Shown here piece after piece: positions 37,824-45,155 of a stretch of DNA of 64,000 bases. How positions within the stretch are numbered: the first letter of the stretch is position 1; every line of letters starts with the position of its first letter. The stretch comes from UBA4416 sp964541155 (GTDB lineage Bacteria > Bacteroidota > Bacteroidia > B-17B0 > Aurantibacillaceae). Position numbers and translations under genes: made by a program. Below the pieces are notes generated by a model, which was not told the origin of the DNA, searched no databases, and saw only the letters and a program-made list of their open reading frames with translations. Where the stretch lies: the NCBI GenBank assembly GCA_964541155.1, contig CAZIPC010000002.1, positions 248,001 through 312,000 on the forward strand, given 5' to 3'.

Positions 37824-39128
37824 TTATTGATGTTTAATCCAATCCGAGATATCGTTTATGATAATTTTATCTACATGATTTTGCTTCTCATATTCGCTTG
37901 GCACAGATTTTTCTGTACCTGTAAAAAACAAATGATTTAAGTAGGGGTAAGATTTAAATGTATTTTTAGAATTATCACTTAAACTCTGTTTCCATATTAA
38001 AAAATCAGTCATTGTTACTTGATAGTCTCTTTCTCCTTGTAAAATCAAAATGGGTTGTTTTATTTTTTTAGCTGTGTTTACCTGATTATAATTATTTAAT
38101 GATGACCAGTAAATAGCGTCTATATTAAGAGGTAATGACTCTGGTTTTGCATGTTTTAATGCTTTTTTATTTTTTACAATTTTAATTTGTTCTTGTAATT
38201 GATCTATCTCTTTTTTTTCAATAACATCTATACTATCTAATCCAAAAATATACTGATATTGTTCCAGCAAAAGATCTTCAAGTGGTCTTGCATTTCCTGC
38301 TAAAAGAACAATACCTTTTATTTTTTTATTTTTACTTGCCACTAACGGAGCGCACATAGCCCCTAAACTATGCCCAACAATATAAACTTGCGACCTTTTT
38401 AGATTAGGATTTTTTTTAAGCATATCAATAGCATTTAACGCATCTTCAATTACTTCGGTAGTAATAGTTACATTTTTTAATGTATTTCTATACACTAATG
38501 TGCGTTTATCATATCTGTAGGTTGCAATGCCATTTGATGCTAATCCAAGTGCTAAATCTTTTAATATTTTGTTTGGCCCAATGCTTTCATCTTTATCGTT
38601 TGGCCCTGAACCAGCCAATAAAATAACTAGTGGAGGGTTTTTAATAGAGTTAGGCATGCATAAAATTCCTGGCAAAGTTATCTTGCCAGCGATTAATGGA
38701 ATTTTTGTTTCGTAATATAAGTTAGATTGGGCATATTCTGGGGAAATATATGCAGTTTTGTTTTTTGGAGGTGTAAAAAACATACCTATGATTTTACGTG
38801 GAGGGTTATTATAAACAAGTTGCAAATCCATTTTCGTTTTTTCAAAATCACATCTTATAAATACAATTTCTAAACTATCTTTTTGTTCTTTAGTTATAGT
38901 AGAGTATGATTTATATTCTCCCATATATCTTGGAAGCCCGCCCCATATTTGCTCCAACATATCTACCGAAAATTTATTAGTCATTATTGTATCAAACATC
39001 GCATAGCAACTATCAAATTTTTGTTGTTCTAATTTTTTAATAAATGTAATAGAAAGCTCTTCACTAGTTTGAGCTTTATAAAAAGTTGATGACAAAATAA
39101 TAATAAGTAATAGGTAGTATAATTTCAT
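37824..39128 (-). CDS. Exported alpha/beta hydrolase with N-terminal DUF3887-like domain
   Basis: 434 residues. Signal peptide KLYYLLLIIILSSTFYKAQ. Residues ~20-110 form a small NTF2-like DUF3887 domain (LEQQKFDSCYAMFDTIMTNKF). The alpha/beta hydrolase starts near 145 (ILLAGSGPNDKDESIGPN) with the nucleophile in IVGHSLGAMC near 252 and a likely acid and base in ILQGERDYQVT near 365 and YLNHLFF near 398. Such proteins are esterase-like; the real substrate is unknown. Secreted to the periplasm or outer membrane. It is on the minus strand upstream of the DUF2807 gene, 57 bases apart, and downstream of the methyltransferase gene (35 bases). Confidence 0.88.
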   Translation of the reverse strand: MKLYYLLLIIILSSTFYKAQTSEELSITFIKKLEQQKFDSCYAMFDTIMTNKFSVDMLEQIWGGLPRYMGEYKSYSTITKEQKDSLEIVFIRCDFEKTKMDLQLVYNNPPRKIIGMFFTPPKNKTAYISPEYAQSNLYYETKIPLIAGKITLPGILCMPNSIKNPPLVILLAGSGPNDKDESIGPNKILKDLALGLASNGIATYRYDKRTLVYRNTLKNVTITTEVIEDALNAIDMLKKNPNLKRSQVYIVGHSLGAMCAPLVASKNKKIKGIVLLAGNARPLEDLLLEQYQYIFGLDSIDVIEKKEIDQLQEQIKIVKNKKALKHAKPESLPLNIDAIYWSSLNNYNQVNTAKKIKQPILILQGERDYQVTMTDFLIWKQSLSDNSKNTFKSYPYLNHLFFTGTEKSVPSEYEKQNHVDKIIINDISDWIKHQ

Positions 39129-39163
39129 AACAAGTAGAAAATTAGTGAGTTTAAATAAATGAG

Positions 39164-39805
39164 TTATATTTTTTTAATTATCATTAAGCCATCTCTAATT
39201 GGTAATAATAAATTCTCAACTCGTTCATCTTTTTGTACAAATTTATTAAATTCATGAAGAGCTAAAGTTTCTCTATCCATATCGTGTTCGGGCATAATAA
39301 TTTTGCCGCTCCATAATACATTGTCGGCTATGATTAAACCGCCATGGGATAGTTTATTAATTATTAAATTGTAATAAGAAAGATAATTTTTTTTATCAGC
39401 ATCAATAAAAACAAGGTCTAAAGGCATTTTAATTGTTTGTATATATTCTTTTGCATCTGCAACTACTAGTTCTATTTTATTAGCATATGGAGTTGTTTTA
39501 ATAAATGAATTAGCAAAAGTAGATGTTTCTTCATTTACGTCTATGCTAATTAATTTACCTTCTGGATGCAGCCCTTCTGCTAAGCATAAAGCGGAGTAGC
39601 CAGTATAGGTCCCTATTTCTAAAATTAATTTAGGCTGATGTAGTTTAGATATAAAACTTAAAAATCTGCCTTGCAAATGCCCACTTAACATACGCGGAGA
39701 CACAACCTTTAAGTGAGTCTCTCTGTTTAATTTTGCTAATAATTCTGATTCGCAATCACTGTGTGTTTCGCAATAGCTATTTATCTCTTTACTAATAAAT
39801 TCCAT
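39164..39805 (-). CDS. SAM-dependent O-methyltransferase (class I, COMT-like)
   Basis: 213 residues of the methyltransferase_3 type. SAM motif I is LILEIGTYTGYSALCLAEGL near 59-78, the acidic loop ISIDVNEE follows near 88, and the metal-binding DADKK motif (VFIDADKKNYLSY) near 130 with IADNVLWSG near 157 are those of cation-dependent catechol/caffeoyl-CoA O-methyltransferases. Methyl acceptor unknown. Upstream lie rnhB (15 bases) and a peroxiredoxin gene on the same strand, so it is likely in the same transcript. Confidence 0.92.
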   Translation of the reverse strand: MEFISKEINSYCETHSDCESELLAKLNRETHLKVVSPRMLSGHLQGRFLSFISKLHQPKLILEIGTYTGYSALCLAEGLHPEGKLISIDVNEETSTFANSFIKTTPYANKIELVVADAKEYIQTIKMPLDLVFIDADKKNYLSYYNLIINKLSHGGLIIADNVLWSGKIIMPEHDMDRETLALHEFNKFVQKDERVENLLLPIRDGLMIIKKI

Positions 39806-39820
39806 TATATACTTATATTT

Positions 39821-40420
39821 TTATAGATCTAAACTTAATTGTTTGGGTAATAACTTAAACGTTAGTCTATGCAAAGGCGTTGTCCCAAATTCTCGTATAG
39901 CATCCCGGTGTTTTTTGGTTGGATATCCCATATTGCCTTCCCAACCATATTGAGGATATTTGCTCGCGGCATCTATCATAAAATCGTCACGATAAGTTTT
40001 AGCTAAAATACTGGCCGCTGCTATATTTAAGTACTTTCCGTCGCCTTTAACAATACATTCATGTTTAATGTTTTTATATTTTGTAAACCTATTCCCATCA
40101 ATTAAAAGAAGCTCAGGCATTTGTTTAAGCTGGCTAATGGCCCTGTGCATAGCTAAAAAAGATGCTTTTAATATATTAATATTATCAATCTCAACATTAT
40201 CAACTACTCCTATAGCCCATGCTATAGCTTTTTCCTCAATCTCAGGACGTAATTCATACCTGTCTTTATCACTTAATTTCTTACTATCATCTAACCATTT
40301 ATTTCTATATTTTTTAGGTAAGATAACAGATGCTGCATAAACGGGCCCAGCTAAGCATCCTCTGCCAGCCTCATCGCAGCCCGCTTCAATTAAATGCTCA
40401 TCAAAGTAAGATTTCAACAT
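39821..40420 (-). CDS. rnhB: Ribonuclease HII
   Basis: Cuts RNA of RNA-DNA hybrids and starts removal of single ribonucleotides misinserted in DNA. The catalytic cluster is in AGCDEAGRGCLAGPVYAASVIL (Asp16, Glu17) plus the Asp of LLIDGN near 107 and Asp near 125; GRG and SILAKTYRDDFM near 137 are also family marks. Length 199 is normal. It lies in a minus-strand group with a peroxiredoxin upstream (12 bases) and an O-methyltransferase downstream. Confidence 0.95.
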   Translation of the reverse strand: MLKSYFDEHLIEAGCDEAGRGCLAGPVYAASVILPKKYRNKWLDDSKKLSDKDRYELRPEIEEKAIAWAIGVVDNVEIDNINILKASFLAMHRAISQLKQMPELLLIDGNRFTKYKNIKHECIVKGDGKYLNIAAASILAKTYRDDFMIDAASKYPQYGWEGNMGYPTKKHRDAIREFGTTPLHRLTFKLLPKQLSLDL

Positions 40421-40432
40421 TAAGTTTATAAA

Positions 40433-40900
40433 TTAAATAGATTCTAAACACGCTTTAATAGCATCAAAATTAGGTTGTTTTCCAGCGTCCTCTAAAACCT
40501 CCATATATTTAATAATTCCTTCTTTATCTACTACAAAAGCCGATCGTTTAGTAACTCCAATCATTCCAAAAGCAAATTTTTCATATAATGAATTATATGC
40601 GCTTGCTGTCGTTTTATTAAAATCAGATAATAGGTCAAAATTGTAGTTTTGCTCTTTTTTAAAGCGCTCTAAACTAAATAAAGAATCTATTGAGATTCCA
40701 ATCACTTCAGCATTTAAAGAGGTATATACATTGTAATTATCTCTTATACTACATAATTCAGCAGTACAAACTCCAGTAAACGCTAAAGGGAAAAACAAAA
40801 TCACTACATTTTTCCCTTTAAAATCAGATAACGAAATTTCTTTTTTTTCAGTATTAAACAATGTAAAGTCAGGGGCAGGTTGTCCAATATTAATAGCCAT
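40433..40900 (-). CDS. Peroxiredoxin (BCP/AhpE-like)
   Basis: A 155-residue thioredoxin-fold peroxidase that reduces H2O2 and organic peroxides. The peroxidatic Cys45 is in PLAFTGVCTAEL; Cys50 follows five residues later (CTAELC), the same spacing as the peroxidatic and resolving cysteines of BCP, so a BCP-like mechanism is plausible. The start is the ATG read from 40898-40900. It is divergent from the AhpC-like peroxiredoxin at 41014, sharing a 113-base region with a Per-box-like site. Confidence 0.92.
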   Translation of the reverse strand: MAINIGQPAPDFTLFNTEKKEISLSDFKGKNVVILFFPLAFTGVCTAELCSIRDNYNVYTSLNAEVIGISIDSLFSLERFKKEQNYNFDLLSDFNKTTASAYNSLYEKFAFGMIGVTKRSAFVVDKEGIIKYMEVLEDAGKQPNFDAIKACLESI

Positions 40901-40904
40901 AATG

Positions 40905-40919
40905 TTATAATTATTTTAG
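40905..40919. promoter_or_regulatory. Per-box-like operator candidate between peroxiredoxins
   Basis: TTATAATTATTTTAG matches the Bacillus subtilis PerR operator TTATAATNATTATAA at 12 of 14 defined positions. It lies in the divergent promoter region of two peroxiredoxin genes, 5 bases before the minus-strand start. A/T-rich DNA makes partial matches easier, and no PerR gene is in the window, so this is a candidate only. A 10-base perfect palindrome TGTTATAACA at 40953-40962 and a spaced inverted repeat ATTGTT/AACAAT at 40923-40939 lie nearby. Confidence 0.4.
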
Positions 40920-40972
40920 TTAATTGTTAGTTAAACAATCTTAATTTAAAACTGTTATAACAAAGTAAATGA

Positions 40973-40980
40973 TAATTTTG
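40973..40980 (+). promoter_or_regulatory. -7 element (TAATTTTG) of the AhpC-like gene
   Basis: TAATTTTG matches TAnnTTTG, 33 bases before the ATG. The expected -33 zone overlaps the palindrome TGTTATAACA rather than a TTTG, which would suit a regulated promoter. Confidence 0.5.
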
Positions 40981-41013
40981 CACAAAAATTAATAATCTAA
41001 AAAATAACACAAT

Positions 41014-41643
41014 ATGGCACTAGTAGGAAAAAAAGCTCCTTTATTTAAGGCAGCAGCAGTAATTAACGGAGAAGAAATTATTGAAAACTTCTCTTTAGAA
41101 CAATACATTGGCAAAAAACACGTCGTATTTTTCTTTTATCCAAAAGATTTTACGTTTGTTTGTCCAACAGAACTTCACGCTTTTCAAGAAAAATTAGGAG
41201 AATTTGAAAAAAGAGGCTGCGCAGTAGTAGCTTGCAGCACAGATACAGAGCAAAGTCATTGGGGATGGTTGCAATTAGATAAAAAACAAGGAGGAATAAA
41301 AGGAATTACTTATCCAATTGTAGCGGATACTACAAAAATTATATCAATTAACTTTGATACATTACTAGGAGATTATGATGTAAATGAAAATGGAGATTTA
41401 ATTGCAACTGGTGAAATGATTGCCTTCCGTGGTTTATTTTTGATTGATAAATCAGGAGTTGTTCGTCATCAATTAATTAATGATTTACCTTTAGGGCGCA
41501 ATGTAGATGAAGCATTACGCATGGTAGATGCTTTACAATATTTTGAAGAAAAAGGAGAAGTTTGCCCTGCAAATTGGAACAAAGGCAAAGATGGCATGAA
41601 GGCAGATCATAAAGGAGTTGCTGATTATTTAACAAATCATTAA
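41014..41643 (+). CDS. 2-Cys peroxiredoxin (AhpC/Prx1 type)
   Basis: A 209-residue typical 2-Cys peroxidase that works as an obligate homodimer or decamer. The peroxidatic Cys50 lies in YPKDFTFVCPTEL, and the resolving Cys184 lies in GEVCPANW near the C-terminus. The charged K/H-rich end (KADHKGVADYLTNH) extends past the resolving Cys as in Prx1 forms. A reductase (AhpF or thioredoxin) is not encoded nearby. A terminator follows at 41669. Confidence 0.95.
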   Translation: MALVGKKAPLFKAAAVINGEEIIENFSLEQYIGKKHVVFFFYPKDFTFVCPTELHAFQEKLGEFEKRGCAVVACSTDTEQSHWGWLQLDKKQGGIKGITYPIVADTTKIISINFDTLLGDYDVNENGDLIATGEMIAFRGLFLIDKSGVVRHQLINDLPLGRNVDEALRMVDALQYFEEKGEVCPANWNKGKDGMKADHKGVADYLTNH

Positions 41644-41668
41644 ACTTTTTTCTAAAACACTAATAAAG

Positions 41669-41690
41669 AAGAGGGTTAGCCCTCTTTTTT
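41669..41690 (+). terminator. Terminator of the AhpC-like gene
   Basis: Stem AAGAGGG/CCCTCTT with TTAG loop and six T's after, 25 bases past the stop codon and before the tRNA cluster. Confidence 0.85.
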
Positions 41691-41753
41691 ATTGGCGTAA
41701 AAACAGTGTCTAGAAAATATTTTCGAAAAAAAACAAAAAAACTTATATTTTTT

Positions 41754-41784
41754 TTTGCAACAATAGAAATTGTTATTAAATTTG
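41754..41784 (+). promoter_or_regulatory. Promoter of the tRNA-tuf operon
   Basis: TTTG at 41754-41757, a 19-base spacer and TAAATTTG at 41777-41784 give a full consensus. The -7 element is followed by CAACCC, the same bases as in the tRNA-Val promoter at 23729-23735, and both have a T-run ending TTTTTTGCA over the -33 element. Confidence 0.88.
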
Positions 41785-41827
41785 CAACCCCATTTAAAAG
41801 GGACGTTCTTTAAAAAGTAAAAAATAA

Positions 41828-41900
41828 GCCGAAGTAGCTCAGCTGGTAGAGCCACTGATTTGTAATCAGTAGGTCGGGGGTTCGAGTCCCTTCTTCGGCT
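41828..41900 (+). tRNA. tRNA-Thr (anticodon TGT)
   Basis: Acceptor GCCGAAG/CTTCGGC, anticodon stem ACTGA/TCAGT with TGT at 41861-41863, T-arm with GGTTCGAGTCC. No encoded CCA. First of four tRNAs before tuf. Confidence 0.96.
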
Positions 41901-41913
41901 CTTTTTAAAACAA

Positions 41914-41994
41914 GGGGATATACCAGAGTGGCCAAATGGGACAGACTGTAAATCTGTTGTTTCGACTTCGGAGGTTCGAATCCTCCTGTCCCCA
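41914..41994 (+). tRNA. tRNA-Tyr (anticodon GTA)
   Basis: 81 bases with a class II long variable arm. Acceptor GGGGATA/TGTCCCC, anticodon stem ACAGA/TCTGT with GTA at 41948-41950, discriminator A at 41994. CCA is not encoded (CAG follows). Confidence 0.96.
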
Positions 41995-42032
41995 CAGAGT
42001 AACGATGGTTGTCGCATTGTTAAAGTAATTAA

Positions 42033-42105
42033 GCGAAAGTAGCTCAATTGGTAGAGCTCCAGCCTTCCAAGCTGGAGGTTGCGGGTTCGAGACCCGTCTT
42101 TCGCT
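42033..42105 (+). tRNA. tRNA-Gly (anticodon TCC)
   Basis: Acceptor GCGAAAG/CTTTCGC, anticodon stem CCAGC/GCTGG with TCC at 42066-42068. CCA follows the discriminator T at 42106-42108, so it is encoded. Confidence 0.96.
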
Positions 42106-42193
42106 CCAAAAAAGATTAAAGTGAAGTTGAAGAATAACCGTATAAACGGACAAAAGACAGGAAAGACTTGCGTAGGCGGTCCCAAGCCTTTTG

Positions 42194-42219
42194 AAAGTCC
42201 CCAAAAAAGAGGGACTTTT
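42194..42219 (+). terminator. Hairpin in the tRNA-Gly to tRNA-Thr spacer
   Basis: An 8-base-pair stem AAAGTCCC/GGGACTTT with a 9-base loop and four T's. It could be a partial terminator or processing signal inside the tRNA-tuf transcript. An alternative pairing with GACTT at 42165-42169 is possible. Confidence 0.5.
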
Positions 42220-42271
42220 CGTGTATACATAAACACAGTTCTTTAAATAAAGCAAACAGCAGAATTTACAA

Positions 42272-42343
<72 letters not shown>

Positions 42344-42410
42344 CAAAAACATTTTTTGATTCGATATAATTAAACATATATAATAATAATAACAAATAAA
42401 CAAAATAACA

Positions 42411-43598
42411 ATGGCTAAAGAAAAATTCGACCGTTCCAAACCACACGTAAACATTGGAACAATTGGTCACGTAGATCACGGTAAAACTACATTAACAGCT
42501 GCAATTACTACAGTATTAGCATCTAAAGGTTTATCAGAAGTAAGAGATTTCTCTTCTATTGATAATGCTCCAGAAGAAAAAGAGCGTGGTATCACGATCA
42601 ATACTTCTCACGTTGAGTACCAAACTGCAAGCCGTCACTACGCTCACGTAGATTGTCCAGGTCACGCGGATTATGTAAAAAACATGATTACTGGTGCTGC
42701 TCAAATGGATGGTGCAATTTTGGTTGTTGCTTCAACTGATGGACCAATGCCACAAACTCGTGAACATATCTTATTAGCTCGTCAAGTAGGTGTTCCTGCT
42801 ATCGTAGTATTCATGAATAAAGTGGATATGGTTGAAGATGCTGAGTTATTAGAATTAGTTGAAATGGAAATTCGTGAATTATTATCATTCTACAAGTTTG
42901 ATGGTGATAACACTCCTATTATCAAAGGATCTGCTTTAGGTGGATTAAATAACGATCCAAAATGGGTTGATAAAATTATGGAATTAATGGATGCGGTAGA
43001 TTCTTACATTCCATTACCTCCACGTGATAAAGATAAACCATTCTTAATGCCAGTTGAAGATGTATTTACAATTACTGGTCGTGGAACTGTTGCTACAGGT
43101 CGTATCGAAACAGGTGTAATTAACTCTAACGATCCAGTAGAAATTATTGGTATGGGCGAAGAAAAATTAACATCTACTGTAACTGGTGTTGAGATGTTCC
43201 GTAAAATTTTAGATTACGGTGAGGCTGGAGATAACGTAGGTTTATTATTACGTGGTATCGATAAAAAAGATATTCGTCGTGGTATGGTTATCGTTAAACC
43301 AGGTTCAATTAAAGCTCACAAAAAATTCAAAGCTGAGGTTTATATCTTGAAAAAAGAAGAAGGTGGACGTCACACTCCATTCCATAACAAATACCGTCCT
43401 CAATTCTATTTACGTACAACTGACGTAACTGGAGAAATCACTTTAGAAGCAGGACGTGAGATGGTTATGCCAGGAGATAACGTTACAATTACTGTTGAAT
43501 TACATGCTCCAGTAGCTATGGATAAAGGTTTACGTTTCGCGATGCGTGAAGGTGGCCGTACCGTAGGTGCAGGTCAAGTAACTGAAATTTTAGAATAA
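42411..43598 (+). CDS. tuf: Elongation factor Tu
   Basis: GTPase that delivers aminoacyl-tRNA to the ribosome. G1 is GHVDHGKTTLTAAIT at residue 18, G3 is DCPGHADYVKNM near 80, G4 is NKVDM near 135 and G5 is SALGG near 173. Domains 2 and 3 follow (GRGTVATGRIETGVI, and TPFHNKYRPQFYLRTTDVTGE). Length 395 is standard. Codon use is strongly biased to CGT for arginine, unlike the AGA-rich neighbours, as expected of a very highly expressed gene. Located after the tRNA cluster and before tRNA-Trp. Confidence 0.98.
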   Translation: MAKEKFDRSKPHVNIGTIGHVDHGKTTLTAAITTVLASKGLSEVRDFSSIDNAPEEKERGITINTSHVEYQTASRHYAHVDCPGHADYVKNMITGAAQMDGAILVVASTDGPMPQTREHILLARQVGVPAIVVFMNKVDMVEDAELLELVEMEIRELLSFYKFDGDNTPIIKGSALGGLNNDPKWVDKIMELMDAVDSYIPLPPRDKDKPFLMPVEDVFTITGRGTVATGRIETGVINSNDPVEIIGMGEEKLTSTVTGVEMFRKILDYGEAGDNVGLLLRGIDKKDIRRGMVIVKPGSIKAHKKFKAEVYILKKEEGGRHTPFHNKYRPQFYLRTTDVTGEITLEAGREMVMPGDNVTITVELHAPVAMDKGLRFAMREGGRTVGAGQVTEILE

Positions 43599-43616
43599 TA
43601 CAGTTATTAGATTCTT

Positions 43617-43653
43617 AGCAAAATGGCTTGCCGAAAGGCTTAGCCATTTTGCT
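43617..43653 (+). other. Nested hairpin between tuf and tRNA-Trp
   Basis: Outer stem AGCAAAATGGCT/AGCCATTTTGCT of 12 base pairs with an inner GCC-GAAA-GGC stem and a GNRA tetraloop. The 3' side is TATTTAAT, not a clear U-run. It may be an RNase III or other processing site, or a weak terminator. Confidence 0.7.
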
Positions 43654-43673
43654 ATTTAATGTAAAATGTACTT

Positions 43674-43744
43674 ACGGGCGTGGTGCAACGGTAGCATACC
43701 GGTCTCCAAAACCGTTGATGGGGGTTCGAATCCCTCCGCCCGTG
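43674..43744 (+). tRNA. tRNA-Trp (anticodon CCA)
   Basis: Acceptor ACGGGCG/CGCCCGT, anticodon CCA at 43706-43708, T-arm with GGTTCGAATCC, discriminator G. No encoded CCA. One mismatch (C.T) closes the anticodon stem at the outer pair. Its presence between tuf and secE is a common Bacteroidota arrangement. Confidence 0.95.
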
Positions 43745-43762
43745 CAACTAAAAAATGAAATT

Positions 43763-43963
43763 ATGAGTAAGTTTGGAACATATATAGAAGAAACTAAAGA
43801 CGAATTGTTTAATAAAGTAACTTGGCCAACTTGGCCAGAACTTCAAAGTAGTGCTATTTTAGTAATGGTAGCATCTACAATTATTGGACTTTTAGTTTGG
43901 GGAATGGATTTGGGATTTAGTAAGTTAATGGAATTAGCTTACCAAATGGTAAATAGTTTATAA
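43763..43963 (+). CDS. secE: Preprotein translocase subunit SecE
   Basis: A 66-residue single-span inner-membrane subunit of the SecYEG channel. The start is the ATG at 43763: an open frame to 43628 exists but runs through tRNA-Trp. The amphipathic helix YIEETKDELFNKVTWPTWPEL and the single transmembrane helix (SAILVMVASTIIGLLVWGMDL) match the short SecE. Directly upstream of nusG, as in most bacteria. Confidence 0.95.
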   Translation: MSKFGTYIEETKDELFNKVTWPTWPELQSSAILVMVASTIIGLLVWGMDLGFSKLMELAYQMVNSL

Positions 43964-43982
43964 TTTTTTACACTTACTAAAC

Positions 43983-44555
43983 ATGACGGAAATAGCTAAT
44001 AAAGACACTTCTTCAATTGTAAAAAAATGGTACGTTGTTCGTGCTATTAGTGGACAAGAGAAAAAAGTAAAACAATATATTGAAGTTGAGATTAATCGTT
44101 TAAAATTAAATGATTATGTATCTCAAGTATTAATTCCTACCGAAAAATTTATTCAAATTCGTAACGGAAAAAAAATTCAAAAAGAACGTTCGTTTTATCC
44201 TGGATATGTATTAATTGAAGCTGCATTGGTAGGAGAGATTACACATATCATTAAAAACATTACAGGAGTTATTGGGTTTTTAGGAGAAACAAAAAGAGGA
44301 GAAGCCGTTCCAATGCGTTTATCAGAAGTAAATCGTATTTTAGGCAAAGTAGATGAGTTAACGGAGTCTGAAGGCGTGGTAGCTAGTAACTATGTTGTAG
44401 GAGAATCTGTTAAAGTTATTAACGGACCATTTAATGGATTTAATGGCACAATAGAAGAAGTTAACGATGAAAAGAAAAAAATAAAAGTAACCGTTAAAAT
44501 TTTTGGTCGTAAAACTCCAGTTGAATTAAGTTTTGGAGAAGTAGAAAGAGAATAA
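43983..44555 (+). CDS. nusG: Transcription termination/antitermination factor NusG
   Basis: 190 residues. The NGN domain (residues ~12-120) shows KKWYVVRAISGQEKKVKQYIE and ERSFYPGYVLIEA; the C-terminal KOW domain (~130-190) is VVGESVKVINGPFNGFNGTIEEV. NusG binds RNA polymerase clamp and reduces pausing, and links to S10 or Rho. Position between secE and rplK is classical. Confidence 0.96.
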   Translation: MTEIANKDTSSIVKKWYVVRAISGQEKKVKQYIEVEINRLKLNDYVSQVLIPTEKFIQIRNGKKIQKERSFYPGYVLIEAALVGEITHIIKNITGVIGFLGETKRGEAVPMRLSEVNRILGKVDELTESEGVVASNYVVGESVKVINGPFNGFNGTIEEVNDEKKKIKVTVKIFGRKTPVELSFGEVERE

Positions 44556-44569
44556 TAAAAAAATTGAAA

Positions 44570-44643
44570 GGTATAAATCAAGTTAAAATGAGCCGCTTTG
44601 CTGCTTCCAACTCAAAGTCAACTTTAACTTCCCGGTTTATACC
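44570..44643 (+). promoter_or_regulatory. Structured leader upstream of rplK
   Basis: Two nested arms pair: GGTATAAA (44570-44577) with TTTATACC (44636-44643), and AAGTTAAA (44580-44587) with TTTAACTT (44623-44630), enclosing a 35-base GC-richer loop. It fits the site where ribosomal protein L1 regulates the L11-L1 operon in other bacteria; no other long leader exists because only 20 bases separate rplA from rplJ. The regulator is inferred. Confidence 0.6.
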
Positions 44644-44675
44644 AACCAATGTAACAAATAAATAAAAACAAAAAA

Positions 44676-45119
44676 ATGGCAAAAGAGTTATCAGCAATTG
44701 TAAAGCTTCAAATTAAAGGTGGAGCTGCTAACCCGTCGCCTCCAATTGGACCAGCATTAGGTGCTAAAGGTGTTAACATTATGGAGTTCTGTAAGCAATT
44801 TAATGCAAGAACTCAAGAACAAGCAGGTAAGGTGTTACCGGTTTTAATTAATGTATACGCTGATAAAACATTTGATTTCATTATCAAACGTACACCAGTA
44901 GCTGTTCAAATTTTAGAGGTTACTAAAGTTAAGCAAGGTTCTGGCGAAAGCAACCGTAAAAAAGTTGGTTCTATATCATGGGATCAAATTCGCACTATTG
45001 CACAAGATAAAATTGTAGACATGAATTGCTTTACAATTGAATCAGCGATGTTAATGGTAGCAGGTACTGCTCGAAGCATGGGGATTACAACAACAGGCGA
45101 GGCACCTGTAAAGCCTTAA
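44676..45119 (+). CDS. rplK: Ribosomal protein L11
   Basis: 147 residues. The N-terminal domain has KLQIKGGAANPSPPIGPALGAKGVNIMEFCKQFNART, and the RNA-binding C-terminal half has MNCFTIESAMLMVAGTARSMGI. L11 binds the GTPase centre of 23S rRNA with L10 and L7/L12. Confidence 0.97.
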   Translation: MAKELSAIVKLQIKGGAANPSPPIGPALGAKGVNIMEFCKQFNARTQEQAGKVLPVLINVYADKTFDFIIKRTPVAVQILEVTKVKQGSGESNRKKVGSISWDQIRTIAQDKIVDMNCFTIESAMLMVAGTARSMGITTTGEAPVKP

Positions 45120-45155
45120 TTAAATTAATTATTAACCAAAAACAAGCTTTTAAAA

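Noticed and set aside
43628..43762. A 45-residue N-terminal extension of SecE
   Set aside because: It would translate tRNA-Trp; SecE begins at 43763 as expected from family length.
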